From positions 1 to 15,683 of the forward strand of contig JAGHCE010000033.1 of the NCBI GenBank assembly GCA_021160625.1: DNA of 15,683 bases, given 5' to 3'. The number at the start of each line of letters is the position of its first letter. Position 1 is the first letter of the stretch. Origin of the DNA: Planctomycetota bacterium (GTDB lineage: Bacteria > Planctomycetota > DG-23 > SLPQ01). The notes below the pieces were generated by a model. It ran no database searches, was not told the origin of the DNA, and saw only the letters and a program-made list of their open reading frames with translations. The position numbers were made by a program, and so were the translations under genes. Positions 1-6,390 of the stretch are shown here, one piece after another.

Positions 1-405
1 CGAACCGGCAGGATGGAGCGCACAAGGACGCTTCTGGAGAAGCTCGGCGTGGCGGGAGCACTGCGGGAGAAGGATTTTGTCTATTCGTTTCCGCCGGAGA
101 GAGACGACTTTGCAGGCGGCTGTGTCGGGGATATGGACCCGGAAGAGTTCGTGCTGCTTCTGAGGGAAACGTTCAACCGAATGCCCCACCGCGGCTGCCC
201 CGTGATCGGGATGCCCACGTCGATGCTTCGTCGCATCGAGCACGAGGCGATCGTGCTTTCCGGGAGCGACTCGGTGCATTCTCCTGAAGCGGCCCAGAGC
301 CTCGTGGATCTCCTGCCGAACGCCCGGTTTGTGCAGACGCCCGGCGGCGAGGACGGCCTGACCATCGAGGTAATGGAGGAAATCGCCGAGTTTCTGCAGG
401 AGTAG
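1..405 (+). CDS. Possible alpha/beta-hydrolase-like protein, C-terminal part (5' end outside window)
   Basis: The reading frame is open from base 1 to the TAG at 403-405, so the gene probably starts upstream; an internal ATG lies at 13. Counting from that ATG, residues about 76-130 look like the end of an alpha/beta hydrolase: a hydrophobic strand ending in LSGSDSVHSPEAA (the usual place of the catalytic Asp), then a helix, a strand reading ARFVQTPGG, and a final helix. The His normally found after the last strand is not visible; the position reads GGEDG. The protein may therefore be non-catalytic, or the family call may be wrong. It converges on the oxidoreductase gene at 444. The fold call is an inference from pattern only. 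Confidence 0.45.
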   Translation, partial: RTGRMERTRTLLEKLGVAGALREKDFVYSFPPERDDFAGGCVGDMDPEEFVLLLRETFNRMPHRGCPVIGMPTSMLRRIEHEAIVLSGSDSVHSPEAAQSLVDLLPNARFVQTPGGEDGLTIEVMEEIAEFLQE

Positions 406-418
406 CCGCCTGCGGCGG
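406..418. terminator. Small hairpin between convergent genes
   Basis: CCGCC-TGC-GGCGG forms a 5-bp GC stem directly after the stop at 403-405 and 25 bases beyond the end of the convergent gene. There is no T-run on either strand, so it is at best a weak bidirectional terminator. Confidence 0.25.
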
Positions 419-443
419 TCTTGCGGAGCGTAGGCCGTTTTCC

Positions 444-1457
444 TCAGGATTCCAGAGGCACGTTCAGCCTGCCCCCGTCGGCGGCTTCCTGGATTGCCAG
501 CGTGATCCGCGATGCCTCGATGACGGCGGCGGTGTCGAGGTCGCCGGCGGCGCTTGTGCCGGCGATGTCGCCGAGGAACGAGTCGAAGTATCCTCCCTCG
601 ACGCCCGGATCCGGTTCGATCTGTTCGGGGGTTGCGCTCCTGCCGCCGAGGAAGACGTTTTCCTGCTTGAGGGCCGCTTCCAGGACGCCGGCGGGGCCGT
701 GGCACGTAAAGCGCCAGTACTGCGGCATTGAATAGCCGCCCTCCTCCGGCGCGAAGTATGAGACGTCTCCCAGTACGCCGCCGTCGTTGTCCATCCGCAG
801 CATCATCTGCGCGCCGTCCTGGAAAAAGGGCGCCTCCTTGAGACGGGCGTTCCACACACGGGCGGCGACGGCCTCGGTGAAGGTCCTTCCGGTCATCCAC
901 CCCACGAGGTCGATCGCATGGATGGCGATGTCGTTTATCGTGCCGCCTTGCCTGCCCTCTTCGAAGTACCACGCCGGTCGCGAGGCGTACGAGAGGGGGT
1001 GCTGGCCCAGAAAGGTCACGGTGTGCACTTGGCCTATCGCACCCTCTCCAATCAGCCGGCGCATAGTTCGGAAAACGCCCTCGTCGCGAAGGTTGAGCAT
1101 ACAGCCGACGCACAGGTTCCCCTCGGCGGCCAGGGACGCGATGTCCCGAAGTTGACCGCTGTCGGTGCATATGGGTTTGTCAGAAATGACGTGCCTGCCC
1201 GCCGTTAGCGCCGCCAGGATAACCTTGCCCCGGCGTGCATAATAGTCCCCGACCGCTACGGCGTCGCAGTCGACCTCGGCGAGCATCTCGGTATAGTCCC
1301 GGTGGGTGAGATTGACGGCCTTGCCCCGGATGACTTTTTCCCGCGTAGGTTCGTGGCTTTCACAGGCTGCGACGATTTCGACGTCGTCGCGCCGGGCAGC
1401 CACCGCGTAGAGATCGTTTATGTGTCCGTGACGAAACCCTGCAAACGCAATCCGCAT
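444..1457 (-). CDS. Gfo/Idh/MocA-family NAD(P)-dependent oxidoreductase
   Basis: A 337-residue protein, typical in length for the family. Such enzymes oxidise or reduce sugars, inositols and related polyols with NAD(P) in the cytoplasm. Residues 1-32 form the first Rossmann beta-alpha-beta unit, with the glycine-rich turn written as GFRHGH rather than GxGxxG. DKP at 93-95 is the family's EKP-type motif carrying the catalytic-site Lys. GGTINDIAIH at 171-180 matches the GGxxxDxGxH-type motif of the C-terminal domain, with Asp and His kept. The frame is open up to 1622, but the ATG at 1457 has AAAGGA seven bases upstream and begins the conserved domain, so it is the likely start. The gene stands alone. 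The substrate cannot be told from sequence. Confidence 0.88.
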   Translation of the reverse strand: MRIAFAGFRHGHINDLYAVAARRDDVEIVAACESHEPTREKVIRGKAVNLTHRDYTEMLAEVDCDAVAVGDYYARRGKVILAALTAGRHVISDKPICTDSGQLRDIASLAAEGNLCVGCMLNLRDEGVFRTMRRLIGEGAIGQVHTVTFLGQHPLSYASRPAWYFEEGRQGGTINDIAIHAIDLVGWMTGRTFTEAVAARVWNARLKEAPFFQDGAQMMLRMDNDGGVLGDVSYFAPEEGGYSMPQYWRFTCHGPAGVLEAALKQENVFLGGRSATPEQIEPDPGVEGGYFDSFLGDIAGTSAAGDLDTAAVIEASRITLAIQEAADGGRLNVPLES

Positions 1458-1615
1458 AACGTGTTCCTTTCGAACAGGCCGGCAGCCGCCATAATCGCAA
1501 ACTTGCGTCAAAGGATACGGCCGGCCCCGAAGGTCCGCAAGCCCAAAGCGCCGCCTGAGAGGGCAGTGCCGGGCGGCGCACAAAGCCGGGGCCGCTGGGG
1601 CCGAGCGTTTTTTTG

Positions 1616-1644
1616 TTGACATAATTTCCGCCTGCGGGTATCTG
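1616..1644 (+). promoter_or_regulatory. Possible sigma-70 type promoter for the membrane-protein gene
   Basis: A perfect TTGACA (1616-1621) follows a T-rich run. A 17-bp spacer then leads to TATCTG (1639-1644), which matches only half of the -10 consensus. It would give a leader of about 140 bases to the GTG at 1790. Confidence 0.38.
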
Positions 1645-1778
1645 TGTGAGCCGGTTGTTCGACGAAAAGCCTGACCTGTAAATGGGAAGGAGCGCCCCTT
1701 GTGGTTGTCGTAGCCCGTTTTTTCTTCGGTGGGGACGTGTCATACCGCGTGCGCCAGACGCCCGGCGTAGGCACCACG

Positions 1779-1784
1779 GGAGGG
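1779..1784 (+). promoter_or_regulatory. Ribosome binding site that fixes the GTG start at 1790
   Basis: GGAGGG lies five bases before the GTG at 1790. The upstream in-frame ATG at 1682 has no such sequence, and the 36 residues it would add are Arg/Pro-rich and do not look like part of the protein. Confidence 0.7.
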
Positions 1785-1789
1785 TTGCG

Positions 1790-2932
1790 GTGAGAGAGAA
1801 GCTGCCAGGGAACCCGCAAGCGGCCTTGCGTGCCGTGCTCGCGGGGCTTTTCGTTTTCGGGCTGTTCACAAGCATTTTCCATTTGCTCATCCACGGTTGG
1901 GGTCCCTCATCTTCGGTCCTGGGCATCCGCGCTCCGGATGACTGGCACAATCTCCTGCGCTTCTCGATAACGGCCGTGGTCGCCTCTGCGGCCGGGGTAC
2001 TCATCTACGGAGGTGTTTCGAGGCGTCCAATGGTGATTGCGCTGGCCATCGGGATCATTTTCATCGACATTGATACATACGCCATCTGGCAGCAGGTCAT
2101 AGGCGTGGCAGGCACCACTATAAGCCTTCCGAGAAGCGTCACCGCGAAACTCGGCAGCCAGACGGGCGTGGAATGGGACTGGGTCATCTATGCGATGAAG
2201 CATAGTTGCAGCAGGCTCTACTGGGTGTACTACCTGATTTATTGCTTCTGGGCCATCGTGATTCTCTACTCGGGCTACATCGGGCAGTACGTAGTGGGAC
2301 GTCTCGTCACCAAGGAGAGCAAGGTCCGGGAGGAGTCCGCCATTTACGTTGCCGAGAGAGCCGGTGTCGGCCTTCTGGCGGGTACGGCTTCCGGCGTGAC
2401 GGGGATGCTCATTGCGGCGGCGTTGTCATCCCTGGTGGTGGCCGGTCCCGTCGTGGCGGCCGGCGGTACTGAGCGAGGCTTGATGCAACCGGCGCCTGCA
2501 ATAGAAGCCGGTAATGCAAGTTCACGCGAGGCCGGTCCACAGGGAAAGGCTCCCTCCGCCGGTACCGCCGGCGTCACCGGGAATGAGCGTGGCGCCGCCG
2601 GTCGTTTTTTCCAAACGCGCCGTACCTATGTTTTGCTTGCGGCGTTGGCCTTTTTCGCGACGGCGTACATAACCGCGCTCGTCGTCAGGCCGCGCACGAG
2701 CACCTGGGTGGCCTGTGGTGCGGTCCTGGGAGTGATGGTACCGCCGGCGGCGGCGCTTTTCTTCTTCCACTCGGACCCCGAACATCTGGAGGGCTTCTTC
2801 AAGTTCTTGCAACTTTCCCCCTTCACGCTGGCGGGTGTTGCAATAGCCGCCAGCGTCACCGGCGACTGGGCGGGCAGTCAACTCGTGGCACGGGCCCGCC
2901 GCCGGTATAAAGTGCTGCTCAAACCGCTGTAA
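1790..2932 (+). CDS. Polytopic membrane protein of unknown function
   Basis: A 380-residue integral membrane protein that I do not recognise. Hydrophobic segments lie at about 13-34, 57-76, 80-100, 143-170, 191-225 (long enough for two passes), 280-299, 305-326 and 345-366, giving eight or nine spans. A Gly/Ala/Pro-rich, weakly charged linker at about 227-275 separates two halves. Both halves contain small-residue-rich helices such as GLLAGTASGVTGM and GVAIAASVTGDWAGS, which could reflect an internal repeat. The C-terminus is basic (RARRRYK), so probably cytoplasmic. The GTG start follows GGAGGG. The gene converges on the rnf operon with only 11 bases between stop codons. Confidence 0.75.
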   Translation: MREKLPGNPQAALRAVLAGLFVFGLFTSIFHLLIHGWGPSSSVLGIRAPDDWHNLLRFSITAVVASAAGVLIYGGVSRRPMVIALAIGIIFIDIDTYAIWQQVIGVAGTTISLPRSVTAKLGSQTGVEWDWVIYAMKHSCSRLYWVYYLIYCFWAIVILYSGYIGQYVVGRLVTKESKVREESAIYVAERAGVGLLAGTASGVTGMLIAAALSSLVVAGPVVAAGGTERGLMQPAPAIEAGNASSREAGPQGKAPSAGTAGVTGNERGAAGRFFQTRRTYVLLAALAFFATAYITALVVRPRTSTWVACGAVLGVMVPPAAALFFFHSDPEHLEGFFKFLQLSPFTLAGVAIAASVTGDWAGSQLVARARRRYKVLLKPL

Positions 2933-2943
2933 CCCACCGGGGG

Positions 2944-3531
2944 CTACTCGCGCCAGACCCACTCTGTGGATTTCAGGGTAACCGGATCAAGGGAGGCCTG
3001 GAACTCGTCTCCGGGTCTCGCGTAGCACAGCTTGAAGGTCTTGTACAACGCGACGAGCTTGCCGGATTCCGTCTTCTTCAAAGTGAAGTCGCCCGAAAGC
3101 CCCGTGACGTAGATGGCCAGCGTGTCAGCGGCCGGATCGGCGCCCTTGAAAACAGCCACGCCCTTTTTCGTCTCTCCAGACTTGATGATGCCGGTTATCT
3201 TGCTGAACGAGAGAAGATCCTTGCCCATGCGCTTGGAAAGCTGTGCAAAAACTGTGGGGTAGATGCCGGCGGTGAAAACCTTCCCGTTGTCAGCTTCCAT
3301 CTGGAATGTCGGATAGAAATCGATGTCCTCGGATGTCTTGTTGGTCACCTCGTAGATTACGTACGTGTACTGGGAGAGGCTCCCGCCCTCGGTAACTTCC
3401 AGCACCCTCGGCGGCTTGCTCGAGAAGGCAATCTCCCAGGTGTCGAGCCTTGATACGCGGTTGACGTACGCGTACGCGCCGGCCGTGACCGCAACGAGTA
3501 CCACAAAAGCACACAAGCCTTTACGCAACAC
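2944..3531 (-). CDS. Exported or membrane-anchored protein of unknown function, last gene of the rnf operon
   Basis: A 195-residue protein starting with GTG. Residues 1-22 form a short basic start and a hydrophobic stretch (CAFVVLVAVTAGAYAY) that acts as a signal anchor or signal peptide; there is no lipobox Cys at the usual place. The rest is rich in beta-strand patterns (LEVTEGG, YTYVIYEVTN, LVALYKTFKLCY), compatible with a beta-sandwich on the outer face of the membrane. It overlaps the end of rnfB by 11 bases, and its ribosome binding site lies inside rnfB, so the two are probably translationally coupled. This ties the product to the Rnf proteins, but no function can be assigned. Confidence 0.72.
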   Translation of the reverse strand: MLRKGLCAFVVLVAVTAGAYAYVNRVSRLDTWEIAFSSKPPRVLEVTEGGSLSQYTYVIYEVTNKTSEDIDFYPTFQMEADNGKVFTAGIYPTVFAQLSKRMGKDLLSFSKITGIIKSGETKKGVAVFKGADPAADTLAIYVTGLSGDFTLKKTESGKLVALYKTFKLCYARPGDEFQASLDPVTLKSTEWVWRE

Positions 3532-4384
3532 TGGCCTTCCTCCTTCTCATCTGCCTGAAGTTCGCTATGGCTCCAGTGGGACACTCCTCCACGCACTTGC
3601 CGCAGGAGACGCACTTCTCGTAATCTATGTGCGCAAGGAAGTCCTTTATCTCGATCGCGTCAACCGGGCAGACCTTCGCGCAACGCCCGCAGCCGATACA
3701 GGCACGCTGGCAATTGCGTCGGGCAACTGCCCCTTTGTCGCGCGACCGACATAGAATATGCACAAAACTCGACTCTTTTTCAATACTAATTATATTTTTC
3801 GGGCAGACACTCGCGCAAATGCCGCAGCCGGTGCACTTCTCCTCGATCACCACCGGCAGCCGCTGCGCCGACATCACGATGGCCCCAAAGGGGCAGGCCT
3901 CGGCGCACGTGCCGAGCCCCAGGCACGCGTATTCGCACCCGTATATCGCGTCGGTATAGAGCATTGCTGCATTGCAGTCGCTCAAGCCCCGGTAGTCCAC
4001 GGCAGGTTTCGCGGCGGTGCGGTTGCAGTGGACGACGGCATAACGTTTGTCCTTTTCCTGCACCTCGACGCCGAGGAGGCCGGCCAGTGCCATGTGGACT
4101 TGGGGGCCGCCCGGCGCGCACAGGTCCGGAGGGGCCTTGCGCGCGGCCACCGCCTCTGCATAGGCGGCGCAACCGGCCATTCCGCAGGCGCCGCAGTTGA
4201 CGCCCGGCAGGGCTTCCAGAATCTTGTCCACGAGGGGGTTGCGCTCTACGGCGAGCTTCGCATTGGCTATGGCCAGGCCCACGGCGAAGACGACACCCAG
4301 GGTTCCAAGGCCGAGAACCGAGGCTATGATGATTCCATACAAGAGTCTGCCCGCTTTCCACCTTTGCGCCGGTCGAACCGGCAT
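3521..4384 (-). CDS. rnfB: Rnf complex ferredoxin-like iron-sulfur subunit RnfB
   Basis: A 287-residue protein. RnfB takes electrons from reduced ferredoxin and passes them into the membrane-bound Rnf complex, which couples ferredoxin:NAD oxidoreduction to Na+ or H+ transport. A transmembrane helix spans about 14-40. A 4Fe-4S domain follows with Cys 64, 67, 72 and 89 (NCGACGMAGC). Ferredoxin-type motifs come next: Cys 150/154/160/164, 184/187/190/194, 229/232/235/239 and 258/261/264/268. That makes about five clusters, more than in the short proteobacterial form (about 190 residues) and closer to the long forms of anaerobes. It follows rnfA by 17 bases, with AGG five bases before the ATG. The C-terminus is basic. 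The family call is secure. Confidence 0.95.
   Translation of the reverse strand: MPVRPAQRWKAGRLLYGIIIASVLGLGTLGVVFAVGLAIANAKLAVERNPLVDKILEALPGVNCGACGMAGCAAYAEAVAARKAPPDLCAPGGPQVHMALAGLLGVEVQEKDKRYAVVHCNRTAAKPAVDYRGLSDCNAAMLYTDAIYGCEYACLGLGTCAEACPFGAIVMSAQRLPVVIEEKCTGCGICASVCPKNIISIEKESSFVHILCRSRDKGAVARRNCQRACIGCGRCAKVCPVDAIEIKDFLAHIDYEKCVSCGKCVEECPTGAIANFRQMRRRKASVA
3539..3544 (-). promoter_or_regulatory. Strong ribosome binding site inside the end of rnfB
   Basis: The minus strand reads AGGAGG seven bases before the GTG at 3531. It lies wholly within the last codons of rnfB and supports both the GTG start and the 11-base gene overlap. Confidence 0.75.
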
Positions 4385-4402
4385 CTACGCCTGTGTATAT
4401 CG

Positions 4403-5068
4403 TCAGATGAGGCCGCCGAAGCCCATAAACGCCAGCGCCATAAGCGCCGTGCACACAAGTGCTATCGGAACGCCCTTCATCGCCTCCGGCAGCGGAAGCG
4501 TTTCCAGGTGTTCCCTTATCCCGCTCATAAGCAGCATCACCAGGAGAAAGCCCACCCCTGCGCAGAAGCCCTGGAACGTCGCCGCCGGGAATGTCAGGAC
4601 CTCTTCGGTCGCCGTCGTGTTCAAGAGCGCAACGCCGAGAACGGCGCAGTTGGTCGTGATGAGCGGCAGATAAATGCCCAGTGACTCGTAAAGCGCGGGG
4701 ACGCTCTTGCGCAGGAACATCTCGACGAACTGCACGAGCGTCGCGATGACGAGTATGTAGCTGACGGTCTTCAGGACCGGCACCAGCGACGTATCGTTTC
4801 CGATAAATCGTGCGAAAATGTTGAAGCCGGAGGCCGACTGCGGCAGCAGGACAAAGCGGTGAATGATCCACGTCACCGCCGATGCCAGCGTCATAACAAA
4901 TGTCACCGCCATCCCCATCCCGAAGGCGCTGTCCGTGCGCTTGGTGACACCGATAAAGGGGCACAGGCCAAGGAACCTCGCCAGGACGAAGTTCGACACG
5001 AACACCATCGACACGATAATCGTGAAGAACGAGCCCATATCCACGGTGTAGTGCAATCCGGACGGCAT
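4403..5068 (-). CDS. rnfA: Rnf complex membrane subunit RnfA
   Basis: A 221-residue, six-helix membrane protein of the RnfA/NqrE family. It keeps the signature stretch around Cys36 (FLGLCPFIG) and Cys141 (TTNCAVLG). In this family these Cys residues join their RnfE equivalents to hold an intramembrane 2Fe-2S cluster on the electron path. The ATG at 5068 shares its first base with the TGA of rnfE (TGATG), and GGGAG lies eight bases upstream, which points to translational coupling. A second in-frame ATG at 5038 would give a length nearer the family norm, but its ribosome binding site is poorer. Rnf rather than Na+-NQR is chosen because rnfB follows directly. Confidence 0.94.
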   Translation of the reverse strand: MPSGLHYTVDMGSFFTIIVSMVFVSNFVLARFLGLCPFIGVTKRTDSAFGMGMAVTFVMTLASAVTWIIHRFVLLPQSASGFNIFARFIGNDTSLVPVLKTVSYILVIATLVQFVEMFLRKSVPALYESLGIYLPLITTNCAVLGVALLNTTATEEVLTFPAATFQGFCAGVGFLLVMLLMSGIREHLETLPLPEAMKGVPIALVCTALMALAFMGFGGLI

Positions 5069-5730
5069 CAGTTGTTCTCCCGGCGTTCTTTGAGCTCGAC
5101 GGCGGTCACCGGGTGCTGGCAGGCCGCGGAGGTGCCGGCCGCCCTGCGCAACTTGAGCGTGTTGAATACCCCCAGCAGCAGCCCCATCACCAGGAACGCA
5201 CCAGGCGCCATTATCATTATGTAGGCCGGTTGGTAGGCCTTGGAGACCTTGAGCCCCAGAAGTGCCCCCGAGCCGATAACTTCCCGCACCGCCGATATCA
5301 ACAGCAGTGCCAAGAGAAACCCGATCCCCGATCCGAGCCCGTCCAGGAAACTGCGAAAGACCGAGTGCTTGGCGGCGAATGCCTCGGCGCGGCCCAGGAT
5401 GATGCAGTTCACTACGATAAGCGGTATGAATATGCCGAGCGACTTGTTAATGCTCTCGGAAAGATACGCCTGCATAGTCAGGTCCGCCATCGTGACGAAG
5501 CTGGCGATGACGACGATAAAGCAGGGAATGCGGATTTCCTGGGGAATGAACCTGCGCAGGCTCGATATGATGACGTTGGAACACACCAGGACCGCCGTCG
5601 TCGCTATCGCCATCCAGAAGCCGTTGACGACGCTTACCGTCACCGCAAGCGTCGGGCACAGCCCCAGGACCAGGACGAATGTGGGGTTCTCGCGGAATAT
5701 CCCTTTCGTCAGTTCCTTGAGGAGTTTCAC
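5068..5730 (-). CDS. rnfE: Rnf complex membrane subunit RnfE
   Basis: A 220-residue, six-helix membrane protein of the RnfE/NqrD family. It opens with ENPTFVLVLGLCPTLAVT (Cys25) and has VVNCIILGRAEAFA around Cys109, the family's paired cluster-binding Cys sites. The start is GTG at 5730, with a purine-rich AGGGGA just upstream. It is the first gene of the operon: a good sigma-70 promoter lies only about 55-85 bases upstream, and the DNA beyond is non-coding on this strand. The genes that usually precede it in rnfCDGEAB operons (rnfC, rnfD, rnfG) are therefore missing here. The C-terminal tail is polar (ELKERRENN). Confidence 0.93.
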   Translation of the reverse strand: MKLLKELTKGIFRENPTFVLVLGLCPTLAVTVSVVNGFWMAIATTAVLVCSNVIISSLRRFIPQEIRIPCFIVVIASFVTMADLTMQAYLSESINKSLGIFIPLIVVNCIILGRAEAFAAKHSVFRSFLDGLGSGIGFLLALLLISAVREVIGSGALLGLKVSKAYQPAYIMIMAPGAFLVMGLLLGVFNTLKLRRAAGTSAACQHPVTAVELKERRENN

Positions 5731-5785
5731 GTATCCCCTTTCACATCCGAAGCGATAGCCGCCCCGGGACGGCTACCGGGCCGCA

Positions 5786-5813
5786 ATTATAGCCGCACGG
5801 CAGACCAAGTCAA
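5786..5813 (-). promoter_or_regulatory. Sigma-70 type promoter of the rnfEAB operon
   Basis: On the minus strand, TTGACT (5813-5808), a 16-bp spacer and a perfect TATAAT (5791-5786). Expected transcription start is near 5779, leaving a leader of about 50 bases before the rnfE GTG. It shows that rnfE heads its own transcript. Confidence 0.75.
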
Positions 5814-5889
5814 CGGCGCATGCCCGCTATAACCGTCCCAAGGAATGTGGGGATGTTTTGGCAACGCTGGTGAGCCCCATAGCATCCAC

Positions 5890-5976
5890 AGGGGCGCTGC
5901 TTGCCGCGCCCGCGGAAGGTCAGTTAATTGCCGCGGGCAATGCCCGTGGCCCCCTCAGTAGAAAGGGGGCGAAGCC
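5890..5976 (+). repeat. Modular hairpin repeat, copy A (forward)
   Basis: Modules in order: GGGCGC-N8-GCGCCC hairpin (5892-5911); GGAAGGTCAG box (5914-5923); 9-bp hairpin around loop AAT (about 5930-5950, with one G.U pair where copy C has A-T); AGAAAGGGGGCGAAGCC module ending at 5976. The same modules recur near 7890-8046, 9341-9543 and 13779-13925. The copy lies between the divergent rnf operon and the gene at 6391. Confidence 0.8.
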
Positions 5977-6103
5977 TTCCGCTTTGCCGGTGGTTGCCGT
6001 CAGGGGGAGAATTGGCCTGATTGGCACGCTGGGTTGGTGTTTTTTACCACCTCTTTGGACCGGGTAGCATTCGGCGCGGCGGTTCCTGGGGGTTTTGCGG
6101 GTT

Positions 6104-6119
6104 TGGCACGGCCTTTGCT
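6104..6119 (+). promoter_or_regulatory. Consensus sigma-54 promoter upstream of the degenerate kinase gene
   Basis: TGGCACG (6104-6110), four bases, TTGCT (6115-6119). All fixed positions of the TGGCACG-N4-TTGCW consensus match, with GG and GC correctly spaced for -24 and -12. Expected transcription start is near 6130. The next rightward gene starts at 6391. The downstream bases TTTGCTCTT are identical to those of the second sigma-54 promoter at 15492. Confidence 0.78.
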
Positions 6120-6312
6120 CTTCTGTCTGGCGAGCGTGTGGCTTTTTCAATAGTAGGGCGTCGTCGTATGGCGTGCCTATGTAGAGTGGGTCACATATGC
6201 TTTTTGCGGCCCGAGAGCGTTTGCACCGGAACCGGGCCGACGTGGGAAGCCCGGGGGAGTTCCTCGCGCGGTCGGCCGCCTCATTTGGGGCGGGCGTTTT
6301 CGGTAGTGCGCC

Positions 6313-6343
6313 GGTCTGCAAGCCCCGGTTCGCAGACCCGGGC
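6313..6343 (+). promoter_or_regulatory. Overlapping alternative hairpins in the leader of the gene at 6391
   Basis: GGTCTGC (6313-6319) pairs perfectly with GCAGACC (6332-6338). Alternatively CCCGG (6324-6328) pairs with CCGGG (6338-6342). The two stems cannot form together. They sit about 40 bases before the ribosome binding site. A regulatory role is only a guess. Confidence 0.3.
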
Positions 6344-6390
6344 CGCACCTTTTGGGAATGCGGGCGGCAGACGTCCGCGGGAGGCGCGTG

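Larger units (their letters stand above)
1458..1789. other. Intergenic region between divergent genes
   Basis: About 330 bases between the oxidoreductase (leftward) and the membrane protein (rightward). It holds the TTGACA-containing element at 1616-1644 and the ribosome binding site at 1779-1784. On the minus strand only a poor sigma-70 match is visible for the oxidoreductase (TTGCGG, 17 bp, TATCCT). It contains none of the hairpin repeats found in the later gaps. Open frames through this stretch have no conserved-looking protein and no ribosome binding site. Confidence 0.6.
5977..6390. other. Long non-coding leader region before the gene at 6391
   Basis: About 410 bases without a convincing gene. 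It holds the sigma-54 promoter at 6104-6119, a leader of about 260 bases, and two overlapping hairpins at 6313-6343. An in-frame ATG exists at 6352, but GGGAGG at 6379-6384 points to the ATG at 6391. Open frames here (for example 6021-6401) have Arg/Gly/Pro-rich, non-protein-like translations. Confidence 0.6.

Noticed and set aside
1458..1622. N-terminal extension of the oxidoreductase (55 more residues)
   Set aside because: The added part is Arg/Pro/Cys-rich and unlike the family. The Rossmann fold starts at the ATG at 1457, which has a good ribosome binding site.
3786..4964. Long open frame of 392 codons overlapping rnfB and rnfA
   Set aside because: It is out of frame with both clear Rnf genes, and its translation is Arg/Gly/His-rich without any recognisable domain.
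6022..6037. Second sigma-54-like sequence, TGGCACGCTGGGTTGG
   Set aside because: The GG element is present but the -12 GC is absent at the required spacing, so it is not a functional match.
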